Origin: Lepus europaeus | Taxonomy: Eukaryota; Chordata; Mammalia; Lagomorpha; Leporidae | NCBI RefSeq assembly: GCF_033115175.1 | Contig: NC_084829.1 | Location: 16,687,496 to 16,751,495 of the forward strand | Direction of reading: 5' to 3' | Length of the DNA stretch: 64,000 nt | Part shown: one piece after another, positions 24,889-37,023 of the stretch | How positions within the stretch are numbered: the first letter of the stretch is position 1 | Layout: every line of letters starts with the position of its first letter | Notes under the pieces: generated by a model | What the model was told of the DNA's origin: nothing | The model's database searches: none | What the model saw: only the letters and a program-made list of their open reading frames with translations | Made by a program: the position numbers and the translations under genes

Positions 24889-25511
24889 TTACATGGCGCA
24901 GAGACCAGGGAATTGGTGCTGTGGGGGCTGGTGGGTCCCTGCCCTGTGCAGGATTAGGCCACCCTCGGGCACTGCGAGGCCGTGAGCACCTGTGAAGGCT
25001 GGGCAGATGAAGAGGGGGCTGTCGTCAGACCCCAGCCGGAAGAAGGGCCTCAGGGGCCCGCCGAAGGCTGCCGGGGGGCACGTGTAGATGTGTGATCTGT
25101 CCCTCATGTTGTAGAAGGAGACATCGCCAGCTTCACAGTCCAGAAAGACGGCCACGCGGTGCAGGCGCTCTCTCAGGGGGAGGGTCTTGTCAGGGGAGCC
25201 CAGGGCCCGGTACTGGTTTCCAAACATCTCCAGGGTCCAGAAGCCGTTCTGAGGAAGCAGCAGAGCCTCCCCTTTCCTCTCGACACTGTCTCTGCACACC
25301 CCCACGGCCCACACCATCACGTTCTCCACCTCCACCTCCCAGTAGTGTCTCCCCGAGGCGAAGCTCTCCTGGCCCAGGACGCAGGGCCTGCAGCTGAACC
25401 GCTCAGGGTTGTCTGGCACGCTCTGCCGGAAGGGGCCGCGCCTCACGCTTCTCCCGTCCGACGACAGGAAGAGCTCGGGGTGAGCAGTGTCGGGGTCCAG
25501 GACCACGTCAG
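24889..25511 (-). CDS. BTN2A2: BTN2A2-like B30.2/SPRY exon and C-terminus
   Basis: 623 bases, stop TAA at 24891-24889. Begins [19 protein letters not shown]. Signatures: [64 protein letters not shown] and [17 protein letters not shown]. The end [16 protein letters not shown] replaces the shorter human GTHQSL. The exon's antisense strand has a long open frame, which is a shadow. Confidence 0.94.
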
Positions 25512-28500
25512 CTGTAGAGGAAGTCTTAGGTTTAGGTCTGGGAATTGGGTGGTTCCTGACCACCTGAGACGTCCCGGGACACCTGCTGGGGGATTCCTCC
25601 ACGTGGCTGGCCATCCCTGGCAGCTCACTGCTGGCGACTGTCTCTCCTGTGACAGGAGCAGTGTCGTCAGTGGCAGAAAGCATTGCAAGTGAGCCAAGAC
25701 TGTTTCCAGCATTCTCCGAGCTACCCCTTTTCTTTTCAAGGTGTAGAGTCTCTGGGACTCTAGTTCGTGTCTCGGGGTTGGGCCGCTGCCTGGGATGCCG
25801 GCACCCCTCGCCAAGTGCCTCCCAGTCAGCCTCCTGCTAATGCACCTGGGAAGGCAGCGAGTGACGGCTCAAGTGCTTGGGAGGCACCCACGTTGGGAGG
25901 CACAAATGGAATTCTGGGCTCCTGGCTTTGCCCTGGCCCAGCCCCAGCTGTTTTGAGTATTTGGGGAATGCACCTACAAGTATAAGACCTCTTTCTCTGT
26001 TTCTCCCTCTGTCTCCGTCACTCTGCCTTGCAAATAAATAAATAAACTAAAAAAATCTATTCAGCTTGGCTTAGATGAGCAAGGAGGTTTCACCTCCCAT
26101 TCTCTACTCTCCAACCCATCAGTAAATTAAGATGAGTCTGGCACTACAGCGTCTTGGATAGCACAGATTTCCTCATCGGTCCCCTGCATTGCCTTAACCA
26201 GGTGGCAGCTGATTTAAACATCTGATAAGGGCATCCTTCAATGGCTAAATAAGGAGGACAAATGTCCCCAGCAGCCAACCTGGGAGGTATGTGTGACAAA
26301 CACACGGGGACATATTTCCAACCAGTTTTTCTTTAACAGCATGGACCTGCCATCTACGCCATCAGGGTAGAGAAATGCGTCAGGCCCCCGACTTCGTGTA
26401 GACTTCACCCACCTGCAGTCATCCTTACCTACTTCTCTACCTTTCATCTAGGGCAAAAGGACTTCCTCTTTGCCTCAGGTGGCTATTTCTGATTGTGAGA
26501 ACTTGTCGTTGTGCACCACGTTGATTGAGTGGAAATTCTGAGATTCACCTCCAGAGGAAAGGTTCACCTGCCTGGTATCTGGGGAAGCCTGGATTCATGT
26601 GTTCTTGGCCAAGATGCTCACTAGGAGGAGCATTTCTGCCTGTCCCTCCCCTCCCATGATAGGCAGAGTAGCAGTGCCATCTTGGAGAAAGGAAGAAATT
26701 TCTGGTCATCTATGAGGGTACTTCAAAATGTACGTGGAAAATGGAATACAAAATAGGTTGATTTTGGGGCAAAACAATTTTGAAATCCATGCATAGTTTT
26801 TGAATAATATGCATTTTCATGCACTTTTTGAAGGCCTGTGTATAAGGCATAGATTTCAAAAAGCCTCCCAAAGAATAAACTTATCTTTCAATACCATTTT
26901 TCCATGAGCTTTGTGAAGTGCCCTTGTATTTATGCACCCTGAGTCGATATGGGGTTGCCTTTTTCCCAGGTGCATCTTTAGTTGTGCAGAGACTATGCTA
27001 TGCCCAGGTTTCAATTAGATAAACAGAATTGTCTTTTCTCAAATTAATCCAAGAACCAGGAGCAACGACTACTGAAATATAACTCTTGGGGACCTCTGGT
27101 AATTATGTTTAAAAAGGAAGAATCCTGGGAAGTCGATTGAAGGACTGGTCCAGAGCTGCCGGGATTCCCGGGCAGAAGAGCCAGGATCTGGCATCCGTGA
27201 GCCAGTGCCCTGGCCCCCTGTTACCCACCACCCAGCCTTGGATCCTCTTCTTTATCTCTCCTAAAGACACCTGTTGGCTGGCTAGTGGGGAGAACGCCCA
27301 GGGTCTGAGGGAATGAAGAGGCACTCACCAGCATGTAAGAGGGTTCTTCGCCACCCTGTAAGTGACAGAGAGGTGAAGATCATGAGATAATGACCAACAC
27401 AGTAGAGCACAAATCATGCGTGGAGCAGTTTAGGAAAGGCTAGACTTACTCAATTCTTCTTGAAGTTGCTCTGAAAAATAAATAAAATAATGTCCTCAAC
27501 AGAAGAACGAAGAGAATTCAAATTCATATCAAAGGATGCAAGACTGGCCTATTCTACAAATATAGTGTCTCCCTCCCAACACCATGGAAACTGTCAGGAA
27601 CCAGAAATGATAGGTAGTGAGGCAGCGCACAGGGTCAGCACTTTTTAGGCTTGTTTTTGTTCAACAGTTAAGTGCATGTAGCCAGGCATCTGAGTGCAAG
27701 CGCTGAGCCATTAACGATTAGGACACGGGTGCTCCAACCCCTGCTGCTGTCTCTGTGCGTTCCTTTCTCAGTCCCAGATTCTGCAGGACGGAACTGTGTC
27801 CTGGGAAGGGCGCTGATCTCTATCCTTTCCTCTCTCATCTGCATCCTTTCCTTTTCCACACTTTCCCCAGGCCCTTACGTGCAATTTCTTTCTCTTCACG
27901 TTCAATCTCCTTTTCCACTGACAGAATCTCCTTTTCCCTGTGGAGCTTCCTGATAAGACAGATGCTCCCAGCCACGAGGAGGATCAGAACAGGGAGGGGG
28001 ACAGCCAAGGCCACCATCCAAGCAGAAATGCCTGGCGTAAAGGACTCTGCAAAGGGAGTCAGAAAAGTCCGTTTGGTGGGAAACAGGCGACTAGGATGCA
28101 GGTGCTCCCCGGGGGCCCATCGGAAGATCTCCCCGGGTTCCTGCTCTGTCGGCATCTCCCTCCGAAGCCCCAGGTAGGAAAGATGCTCGTTCTGCGCTGG
28201 CTGACCCCAGAGTGAGTGCCAGGGCTGGGTCAGGAGACAGAAAAGCAGATACCAGGAGCCACCCTGGGAAGGATCCAGGCACATCGGAGCCACTGCCCTG
28301 GGCTCCTTGTTGGGAGTAGTGTGATGCCCTCCTGCTTGTTCTGCCCTGTTCCCACCGAGCAGCCTAAGGGAAACCGTGCTAAATCTTTGCCCCAGGCTCT
28401 CACTAAAAAGCAAAGTCTGTTTGAGGCTTGTTGCTGCCTGTAGTGTGGCCTCATCGCTTCTGTGAATTAACTCTTCCCACTGCACTCACTGCATTCCAAC

Positions 28501-31500
28501 CACACCAACATCATCCCTTGGGGGTTCCTCAAAACCGCCAGAGATGCTCCTACCGCAGGCCCTTTGCATATTCCTGTTCCTGTTCTGCAGGTTGCTCAGA
28601 TCTCAATTATCTGCATGGCTACTTTGCTTGATTGCTCAGTTCCTGTCTTTGCAGGGCAGACTATCTGGCCACCCTGTTAAAAACCACAACACTCCACACA
28701 CCTGGCACTCCCCATACCAACCTTGCTTAATTTTCCCAATAGTATTCATCACCACCTTATATAACAATTTATTTAATCACATGTTTTAATTATTTCACTA
28801 TTTTTGGCCCTTTGAATGTGAATTCCACTATGTCATGGGTCTTCCTATATTTGGCTCTGTGATTATGTTTCTTGAACATAGATGCTTGCTGAGTATCTGA
28901 TGAATGGATGTACAGATGTCTGTAGATAGAGAATTTCCCCTGGGCTGCCTCTTGGGAAATCCCATGAGCAGACAGCATCACCAAGTATAGATAGCCACCC
29001 ACCCCTACCACTCTCCTTGTTCTTTATTTGTTATTGAAGGCTTAAAAATGGCTGCAGGGGTGGGCATTTAGCACAGTCGTTTAGATGTTGCTTGAGACGT
29101 CCCGTATCAGAGTACCTGGGTTCGAGTCCCAGCACTGCTCCCAGTGCCAGTTCCCTGCCCGTGTGCACGCTGGAGGGCACCCGATGATGGCTCTGGGACT
29201 TGCGTCGCTGCCACCCGTGTGGGGAACCAGCATTGAGTTCCAGATTCCTGGCTTCAGCCTGGCCCAGCCCAAGCTGTTGCAGGCATTTGGGGAGTGAACC
29301 TGTAGATGGAAGCGCGCTCTCTCTTGCTCTCTCTCCCTCTCTCTCTATCCTTGGTCTGCCCCATCTATGTCTCTCTCTGTATCTGTCTCTCTACCTTTCA
29401 AATAAATACAATAAATATGTAAATTTAGAACAGTTGCAGCACAAGGACCTCGTCAAGGGAGTAACGATGTCCTTAGAGAAGTGGTTCCCACGCTTGCTTC
29501 TCCAGACAACTTGATCTTGCGACAGGGGGATGGGCCTCACCTCCAGGGCAGGCTCCTCAGGGCCCCGAAACACCCCCTCCAACCGCTGTCCCCGTTACCT
29601 TCTCCACCCACACTGCCGTCCCCCTGCGACCTCCGCTACCCACACACAGCACCCCCAGCCCAGGCTCCAGTCCATCTGCTTAGGACCCCGCCTCCGTGTG
29701 CTGAGTCTCAGGGGGCAGAGAACCCACCTGGAATGAAGACCACGGTCTCCTTCTCCTGGCTCAGCAGCGTGTTGTTGACGGAGCAGGACACGTTCCTCAC
29801 AGAGCCGTCCCTGACCACCACAGCGGAGGTGACTGTGAAGAGGCCGTCTGCGTCCGCCGTGTACGCCTCGGCCACGGCCGGCAGGACCTCGCCGTAGGGG
29901 CCTCGCCACACTGCGCGGGGCTCGGGGAACCACCCTTCCGACGTGCACTCCAGCAACACGCCCCCGTCCTCGTGCTCCTTCATTTCTACGACTGGCTGAG
30001 AGCCCAGGCCTGCGGAGGGAGACCAGGCTCAGCGCCAAAGCCAGGGGCGTCTCAGCCAACGTGTCTCAGGTCGGTGGCCGAGGCGGGCAGCCCTGGGGCT
30101 GGAGAGGATCGAGTGAGCAGCACGCCGGGACACTAGACACCAAGTTGCACACCTTCCTGCATTTGGACTTCCGTGAAGCGAGGAAGCAGAGAGGTTTGAA
30201 AAGAGGGAAGGAGCTGGGGAACAAGGAGGAGGGATGAAGGGGAAGAAGAAAGAAACTTAACCTTGAAGTAGATCAGGAAACCAAGACGCCGGGTAAATCG
30301 AGAGGTCTCAGCGTCCGAGTGTCACATTGTGTGCTTTCTGTGAGCTCCACCTAGGGGTCACATCACGGTATCACACATCCGTGTGTCTGCCACACATTCT
30401 TAATTTCCATTTATTCAGCCATGGACTTTGCTTTTCTCATTTCCAGGCAGGTGTGTCCAGAGACAGGCAGGTTTAGGATTTCACCCTCAGCCTCTGGGAT
30501 GACTGGTAGGTGGACCCCAGTTTCCTAAAGTTCTAGAATGCAAGGCCAGAAGCCTGCCAGCTTGGTAGAGTTAAGACACATTGTGACCTCAAGACACCAT
30601 CCTTCTGTCTAGTTCAGAGCTTTCCATCACCACATCTATCCCCTAACCTAAAGCAGACTGCTTTTCATTGGAGAATGGGCAAAGCCAGCTGGCAAAACCA
30701 ACCATTATCCTGATCCACAGATGTTTACCTGCCAGGAGCTCAGTTAGGTGATTTTCTTATTGTCTTTGAGAATATCAGTGTATTAGAAAGATTTGGGTGC
30801 TCTTGGTAACCATGTCACCTCTTCAAAAAGACCATCACAATAAATCCTAAGAAGCCAGACGCTTTTCTGTTTATATTCTATCTTTAAAAGAGTGGTCATT
30901 GAGGGAGATGACCAAGTATGAAGGAGCTGCAAGTTCATGGTCCTGGGAGACCCATTAGCCATTAGCCGTGTGTGAGTATCCAAACCTCTTTTGAGCAGTT
31001 AAGGCTTTGGTAAGCCTACTCAACAAATTATACTAAAGACAGCAAATTAACACATTCATTTAAGTCCAGTGCTTCCTGTTCTATTTGATTTTTGCCAAGA
31101 AAAAGAGGGAGAGAGAAAGCACTTCATACAGAAATCTTAAAGTGCAATTAGAATCAAAGTAACTCAGCAAACTTGAGGGGAAAAAAGTTCTCTGACACTT
31201 TCTGTGGGGTCCAGGAAAGGCAAGCACGAGACTACAAACTGGGGGACAATAATCAGTCACCCAACTAGAGAACAAATGAAACAACAACAACAAACAAAAC
31301 ATTCCCCAACAATGAATTCAGGGCAAGGCAGGCCAGACAGGGCCAGGGTCCTATTGAAAGGGGAAGAATGGAGAGTTCCTGCCACACACATGGGTCATCA
31401 GTGCAGGGCTGCTGGGACAGTCAGGACACAGAGGTGGGGAACCCCGCCTTCCCTGATGTTCTGTATGATCAGATACAAGATTTCTTAGGAGCGGAAGATG

Positions 31501-34274
31501 GAGCCTCCCACCACTCATAATCTGAAGCCCCTTGGGAACTCACACACTCTCCAGACTTCACTCCATGCTCTCAGGGACTGGCAGGCCACCACAGTCGTCT
31601 GTGTCTTAGAGGATCTTTCAGTCTTCGGATGCTTCCTTTAAGGCAAAAAACACTTACCCACAGGAGTGAGGTCATCCCTTAAATCCATTGTTGTTGTTGT
31701 TTTTTTTTGTTTTTGTTTTTTTTTTGTGTGTGTGTTTTTTTGACAAGCAGAGTGGATAGTGAGAGAGAGAGACAGAGAGAAAGGTCTTCCTTTTTGCCGT
31801 TGGTTCACCCTCCAATGGCTGCTGCGGCCAACGCATCTCGCTGATCTGAAGCCAGGAGCCAGGCGCTTCTCCTGGTCTCCCATGCGGGTGCAAGGCCCAA
31901 GGACTCGGGCCATCCTCCACTGCCTTCCCGGGCCATAGCAGAGAGCTGGCCTGGAAGAGGGGCAACTGGGATAGAATCCGGCGCCCCAACCGGGACTAGA
32001 ACCCGGTATGCCGGCGCCGCAAGGCGGAGGATTAGCCTGTTAAGCCACGGTGCCGGCCTAAATCCATTGTTATTATTATTTTTTAAAGACTTACTTATTT
32101 ATTTGAAAGGCACAGTTACAGAAAGAGGGAGAGAGCAAGAGAGAGAGAGAGAGATAAAGATCTTCCATCTGCTAGTTCAGTCCCCAAATGGTCACAGTAG
32201 CCAAGGCTGGGCCTGGACGAAGACTCAGCCAAAGCTGAGAGCTTGGAACTCCATCCCAGGGCCCAAGCCCTTGGGCCATCTTCCACTGCTTCCCCAGGTG
32301 CATTAACAGGGAGCTAGATTGAAGCAAGAGAAGCTGGGTCTCCAACCAGTGCTTATATGAGATGCTGGTGTCATAGGCAGTGGCTTGACCTGCTACACCA
32401 CAACACCAACCCCTTAAAGCCATTATTAACACATTCCTAGAAACCCCCATTTAAAATACCACATCTGCTCTGCACCCTTGCCCAACGTCTCCAAGCTGAA
32501 TTCTCTTTTTATCCGAGGGGTGGAGGGATTGGCACCAGACTTAGTACATAATTGTGTCTCAGTGCTTAATCACGCTTTAATGAAATCAGCGATTTACATA
32601 TCAGTCACTTCAACTACAATCAATACTGAGGGAAAAGGGGTAGAAGGCAGGATTGGTGTTGCTCAATCACTGAGATGTCTACACCTTGTAGTTCTCGTGG
32701 ACAGTCCTTATTCCAATTCTCCCCGAGCAAGTCCCGAGAGGGCTCCTCCCACCCTCGAAGTGCTCAGTTGCAGTGATTGAATGGGCCTAAGAACTGTCTG
32801 TAGGGATGGATAGACCATTCTCCCCTGCCGGAGCTCTCGGCTGTATTCTAGGGCAAGAGCTGATGCCACAGATGGCAGGGCAAACCCACTCAGGTAGCCA
32901 CTGGACAGCAGGAAGTCCCCTCCCTGTTTCAGCACACACACACACACACCCGAGGGCAAAAATCTACTGATCTGAGATGACTCGTGGTTAGACAGAAACT
33001 CCCCCAAAGTCACGTCGTGAAAAGGCAAGGAAACAAAATGAAGAGACGCACCTGCCACCAGGAGGCGCATGGTAGCCTCGTCATAGGACCTGCCTTCTTG
33101 GAAGTAACAGCGATAAATACCGTCCTCGCGGGCGGTGAGGTTGTGTATGACCAGTGCCAAGCTCCCCCTGCCGATGTCTTCGCTCACGAAGGTGGTTCTT
33201 CCTCGGTACTCCTCCATCTGCTCCTCTGGTCTCTCTCGTCCGCCCTTATACACGAGCACTGCAGGGGAGAACTGAGACCGAATCCACCGCACCTCCATGT
33301 CCTCAGCACTTTTCTCGGGCGACAGGTGGCAGCTTAACGTGATGTTTTCTCCCAGCATGGCCAGGATCGGATCAGTTGGCCCCACGACAGCAAATTGGGC
33401 TGTTGGACGAAGGGGTAGGATCAGACAGGGACTCCAGCTGTCAGATAGCTAAGGCAGGAAAGGAAGTAGTTGTTCCAGGGAACATAGGCTTCCCACGGCC
33501 ACAGGACTGAGGTTTCTGGGGGTCTGGAGCTATGGCTGGAGGGCAGCAGCCTTGGGGAAGCCATTTTTGAAACAGCTAATGCTTCTCGGGCAAGGAACCT
33601 CAGAGAATCACACTGAACATCCCCTACACCCAGGGCTAAGGGCTTTCTCTTCTAGTCCCCAGTCTAGATTAGTACCTGCATGCAGGACAAACTTGAGCTC
33701 TCTAATAGAATACTCACTAGGTAGTTTCATTGGAAATGGGTGGTAAATGCAAAGTGTTCACTGGATCTTGAATATTTAGAATTATTAATGTTAAATATTA
33801 CATTGGTGATATCTTTCATTAAGTAGTCATATACAGATTAATATTTGGTGATTTGGGTTAAGTATTAATAACATTTGTGCATCCGCTTCTTTTCACTTTT
33901 TGAAATGTTGCTACTTGGAGATCTGCAGCTGTATGTGCGGCAGGCCCTTGTAGCGCTCACTGCTTTGCTGTTGGGCAGTGCTGGTATAAACCAGCAAGCA
34001 CATTCTAACAGGAGTGCGAAGGAGGAGAGCGCTCAGAGTGAGGACGAGGCTGGGTGAGGACCCGATGCCGCTGCAGTCCTTGGAGCTTCGTCCGCAGAAT
34101 GAAGGGGCAAGGTTGCTCTCTGAGGAGCTGCTAGGAGTGAGCGGCACACATCCTTACCTGAGACCCGGGCACACAGGCTGAGAGCGGAGAAGAAGAGAAG
34201 GGAGGCTGGCAGGGAAGCAGCTGGCTGCATCAGTGCCCTTGACGAGTCACCCAGGACAGGGAGGGACCACAGGC
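24889..34274 (-). CDS. BTN2A2: Butyrophilin subfamily 2 member A (BTN2A2-like), complete gene (7 coding exons)
   Basis: Type I membrane protein of the BTN2A group; BTN2A2 is known as an inhibitor of T-cell activation and human BTN2A1 as a ligand of Vgamma9 T-cell receptors. Minus-strand exons: 34230-34158, 33399-33052, 30009-29728, 28046-27879, 27470-27450, 27355-27329 and 25511-24889. Lengths 73, 348, 282, 168, 21, 27 and 623 sum to 1542 bases, 513 codons; human BTN2A2 has 523. Signal peptide 1-24, IgV 25-140 (cysteines 48 and 122; sequons at N43 and N111), IgC-like 141-234, transmembrane and stalk 235-290, heptads 291-306, B30.2 from 307. The B30.2 words VENVMVW and FGNQYRAL fit BTN2A2 better than BTN2A1. 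An in-frame ATG at 34326 was rejected because a splice acceptor (CCCCTAG) lies between it and 34230. Oddity: the C-terminus continues 11 or so residues beyond the human end. Paralogue identity (2A1 or 2A2) is the uncertain part. Confidence 0.9.
25778..26056 (+). mobile_element. CSINE in BTN2A2-like intron
   Basis: Sense copy from GCCGCTGCCTGGGATGCCGG to AAATAAATAAATAAAC. Confidence 0.75.
26711..26928. mobile_element. Mariner-type MITE with terminal inverted repeats
   Basis: Flanked by TA at both ends. The left end TGAGGGTACTTCAAAATGTA matches the reverse complement of the right end (CAAGGGCACTTCACAAAGCT). The 218-base length, TA target duplication and lack of coding capacity fit a nonautonomous Tc1/mariner element. 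It lies in the BTN2A2-like B30.2-upstream intron. Confidence 0.72.
27329..27355 (-). CDS. BTN2A2: BTN2A2-like 27-base heptad exon
   Basis: Encodes RWRRTLLHA, then GTGAGT. The human equivalent is RWRRTFLHA. Phase 1 on both sides. Confidence 0.86.
27450..27470 (-). CDS. BTN2A2: BTN2A2-like 21-base heptad exon
   Basis: Encodes QLQEEL between TTTCAG and GTAAGT. Human BTN2A2 has KLQEELRWRR here. Confidence 0.85.
   Translation of the reverse strand, partial: SNFKKN
27879..28046 (-). CDS. BTN2A2: BTN2A2-like transmembrane exon
   Basis: 168 bases. Encodes SFTPGISAW, a hydrophobic helix starting [19 protein letters not shown], then [20 protein letters not shown], a charged coiled-coil-like stalk shared with BTN2A proteins. 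The donor GTAAGG follows one base of the next codon, keeping phase 1 with the 21-base exon. Confidence 0.9.
29054..29421 (+). mobile_element. CSINE in BTN2A2-like intron
   Basis: Sense copy with a well-kept B box (GGGTTCGAGTCCCAG near 29119), CT-rich tract and AAATAAATACAATAAAT tail. Confidence 0.83.
29728..30009 (-). CDS. BTN2A2: BTN2A2-like IgC-like exon
   Basis: 282 bases. Begins [17 protein letters not shown], with [16 protein letters not shown] and [18 protein letters not shown]. Two overlapping-region sequons (NVS and NNT) flank the second cysteine. The exon is notably GC-rich. Acceptor CCGCAG, donor GTGGGT. Confidence 0.94.
31738..32058 (-). mobile_element. Young CSINE2 copy, full length, in BTN2A2-like intron
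   Basis: Antisense; ends GGCGGAGGATTAGCCTGTTA, AGCCACGGTGCCGGCC. Duplication AAATCCATTGTT at 31681-31692 and 32060-32071. One of the least diverged copies here. Confidence 0.88.
32079..32413 (-). mobile_element. CSINE in BTN2A2-like intron
   Basis: Antisense copy directly next to the CSINE2 at 31738; TTTTTTAAAGACTTACTTA to CACCACAACACCAACCCC. Confidence 0.82.
33052..33399 (-). CDS. BTN2A2: BTN2A2-like IgV exon
   Basis: 348 bases. Begins [20 protein letters not shown], with [18 protein letters not shown], the [19 protein letters not shown] strand, and ENG-type end [16 protein letters not shown]. It is near-identical to human BTN2A in the conserved strands. Acceptor CAACAG, donor GTGCGT. Confidence 0.95.
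34158..34274 (-). CDS. BTN2A2: BTN2A2-like signal-peptide exon
   Basis: ATG at 34230-34228 opens [20 protein letters not shown], ending ARVS at a GTAAGG donor. An acceptor with a pyrimidine tract (TTCTTCTCTGTGCCCCTAG) ends at 34275, so 34274-34231 is likely 5' UTR and a noncoding exon should lie further upstream. Confidence 0.85.
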
Positions 34275-35174
34275 CTAGGGGCACAGAGAAGAAGCCGGCG
34301 AGGAGAGCTGGGGCCACAGTTGTCATGTAGGTCAGACGTTCCTGTCACCCCTCTTGGTCTCATCAGCGCCTCAGCGTCGGTCTGGGCAGCAGCCCCACTG
34401 TCCCATGGTTCAGGCATGTTTCAGTGGGTGGATTTGGTAAACCTTCCGTGCAAGAAGCCAACAGCAGCATGACAAGGCAGGCAGTTTTCCACTCTCTTCT
34501 TTGAGAGTCCGGTTTCTCCAGTGGTCACTCGATATTCCTCCCTGCACCCCCTCCTCCCTGTAGATCAGGCCAGGTGACCCAGGTAAAGAGGACAGGCAGA
34601 AGGGCCCACCTTCCCACAGGTGGGCTCCACCTCCAGGGGACCCAGCTTTCCTCTCTAGCAGGTTTTGACCCCCACCTGCCACCACCCCTCCACCTCCACT
34701 CTCACCCCACGAAGTGGGAGCACATCCCCTCCCTTTCTGCCTTCTAGAATTAAGCTCTGTGTCTTCTTTTCTCCTCTGACCCACAAAGGATGATCCTCAG
34801 AGGTTCTTCTCTGCAACCACTCATGGGCACAGTCAGCACCAGGAAACAAGCAGTCAGGAGAGGAGACAAAGCCCCTTTCTGTCTGTTGTTGGTGGAGGTG
34901 TCCAGAATTGCAGGGCCGGGACCTCTGAACCGTCCCCTCAAGGCATCTGAAGTGCCAAGATCGCTCAGAATGTTTTGCAGTTTAGCCAGTGGGTCTGCCA
35001 GCCAATGGTGTGCCTGAGCCTGATCTGTCATCAGTTACCAGGTAGAATACACAGGAACAGTTTGGAGGAAAAAGGGAAAAAACCCAGTAAATAGCGAAAT
35101 AGACTTTTGAGCTGATCCAGTCATCTTATTTCCTTTTTCTTTGCTCAGAAGCAGGATTCTTTTCTTTCTTATTT

Positions 35175-35575
35175 TTTCATTCCTTTCCCAAGTCACAGCA
35201 GGGAGCTGGATAGGAAAAGAAGAAGCAGGGACAAGAACTGGTGCCCATATGGGATTGTTTAAAAAGATAATTTATTTAATTGAAATACAGACTGAAAAGG
35301 GAGGAGGAGAGAGATCTTCCATCTGCTGGTTTACTCTCCACATGCTCTAACAGCCAGGGCTGGGCCACGCTGAAGCCAGGAGCCAGAAGCTCCGTCTGGG
35401 TCTCCCACAAGGGTGGCAGGGACCCAAGGACTTGGGCCATCATCCACTGCCTTCCCAAGCACTTTAGCAGGAAGCAGGATTAGAAGTGGAGCAGTCAGGA
35501 CTCAGACTGACACTCCCATATTGGATGCAGGCATGCAGGCAGTGGCTTAATTTGCCGCGCAAGAATTAATTGCTT
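35175..35575 (-). mobile_element. CSINE plus an adjoining SINE fragment
   Basis: 35255-35575 is an antisense copy (GATAATTTATTTAATTGAA to CTTAATTTGCCGCGCAAG). 35175-35254 repeats the 3' end of the same unit (CACAGCAGGGAGCTGGATAG, GCCCATATGGGATTG), from a second, truncated insertion. Confidence 0.72.
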
Positions 35576-36414
35576 TAAGTCTTCATTTGTGGTAGTTCTT
35601 TATGGCAGCAATAGAAAATTGATCCGATAAGGATGTTGTGCAAATGTCACAATGCAATGAATTGAAAATGGGGAGTGGAATGCGTGCGTGGACCATTCTG
35701 CTGTGGCAGGAAGACTTGGAGTGCAGAAAAATCCCAGCAGAAGAGTGAGCATCATGGACAAGTTCACTGAACAAACAGAACTTGACCCGTGTCAGGTTAG
35801 GGGATAAGTGGTGAGCAATGGCAGGCATGACCAAGAATATTGGCTTTTGCTTAGCATGTATCAGTTAAAAGGAAATGGGTTTAACATCCACCAGTGACCT
35901 GTGGTGGATGTACCTCTGTCCTGGAGGCAGACTGAACATGCAGTGAAAAATGCCCCCAAAGTTCTTCTAACTTCTCTCAAGTTATATTATTTCATAGATC
36001 ATCTTTAGGTTATTTGCTATGCTTATCAAAGACCATGTATGCCAGGAGATTGGTTCTGGCTCCATGGTCACACCTCATAGATATGGGTGGGCACAGCTAT
36101 TTTCCATTATTGATTTTAGTCTCTAGTCCCTTCCCCAGTTCTGTGCGAGACAGTTTCTGTGACAGAATTCTCCCAACCAAGACACCCTGGGAAGCCAAGC
36201 CAAAGGATTGCTGGGCCTATAGCTTTGACAATCAGCTGGGAAGGAATCAAGAGGGGGTGTGTCCTCCACCCCACCTACAGTGATCCCTCCCTTGGGTGGG
36301 CAACCTCAGGGCCACACACGGTGCTTTTCTAAGGGGACAGTAAGACAGCAAAAAAACGGGAAGTTGATAGTTGATCGGGGACAGAGGCTGAATATCCTCC
36401 AGCAGCACCACCTA

Positions 36415-36555
36415 CTGCGTGAGCTACACAGACTACTCAACTTTGCCCTCCTTCAGCTTCTACACCTGCAAGGTGAAAATACCTAACAGGTGTTTTCTCC
36501 CAAGGCTGTTGTCAGAATTAGTTGAGTAAAATCAACCTAAAGCACTGAGCACAGC
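36415..36555 (+). mobile_element. MIR fragment
   Basis: GAAAATACCTAACAGGTGTT, GGCTGTTGTCAGAATTAGTT, AAAGCACTGAGCACAGCCCC match the 3' half of MIR; a CSINE follows. Confidence 0.5.
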
Positions 36556-36569
36556 CCCCAGGGTGTTTT

Positions 36570-36885
36570 ATCTTTTTCTTTTGAAAGGCAGAGAGAGAGA
36601 GAGAGAGATAAAGAGAGATAGAGAGAGAGATCTTTTCCCCAAATGTCTGCAACAACAGGAGCTGGGCCAGGTTGAACCCAGGAGCCAGAAACTCCATTTG
36701 GGTCTCCTGTGTCGGTGACAGGGACTCAATTACTTGAGCCATCACCACTGCTCCACTGCTTCCCATTAGCAGGAAGCTGGAACCCAGAGCAGAGCTGGGA
36801 CTCAAACCCAGGCACTCTGGGATGTGGGCTGTTGTGGGATGCAGGCATCCCAAGCGGCATCTTAAATGCTACTCCAAATGCCCTT
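36570..36885 (-). mobile_element. CSINE
   Basis: Antisense copy following an MIR-like stretch; GA-rich tract at 36590-36630, CCAGAAACTCCATTTGGGTC core. Confidence 0.75.
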
Positions 36886-37023
36886 AACTGTTGAAGTGAA
36901 ATACTCTCAGCAGAAAGCTCTTTGTGGGGAGGAGGAATAAACAAATCTGCAAATTGGAAAAGGAATATGGAACCATCTGGGGTGAAGGCAATGCAAACGA
37001 TATTGAAATTGTTTGATAGAGGA

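Larger units (their letters stand above)
34331..37023. other. Spacer between BTN2A2-like and the third butyrophilin gene
   Basis: Should contain the BTN2A promoter and 5' UTR exon, which I could not place. Otherwise SINEs at 35175-35575 and 36570-36885 and an MIR fragment; no coding exon. Confidence 0.5.

Noticed and set aside
25159-25692. 177-codon plus-strand open frame
   Set aside because: It is the antisense shadow of the GC-rich BTN2A B30.2 exon and has no domain of its own.
27835-28485. 216-codon minus-strand open frame as a single gene
   Set aside because: Only 27879-28046 is a real exon (BTN2A transmembrane); the rest is intron read through.
29100-29125. tRNA-like B box as another tRNA gene
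   Set aside because: It is the internal promoter of a tRNA-derived CSINE; no cloverleaf forms around it.
34228-34326. Upstream in-frame ATG at 34326 as the BTN2A start
   Set aside because: A strong splice acceptor ends at 34275, and the family start is the MQPAAS site just before the signal peptide.
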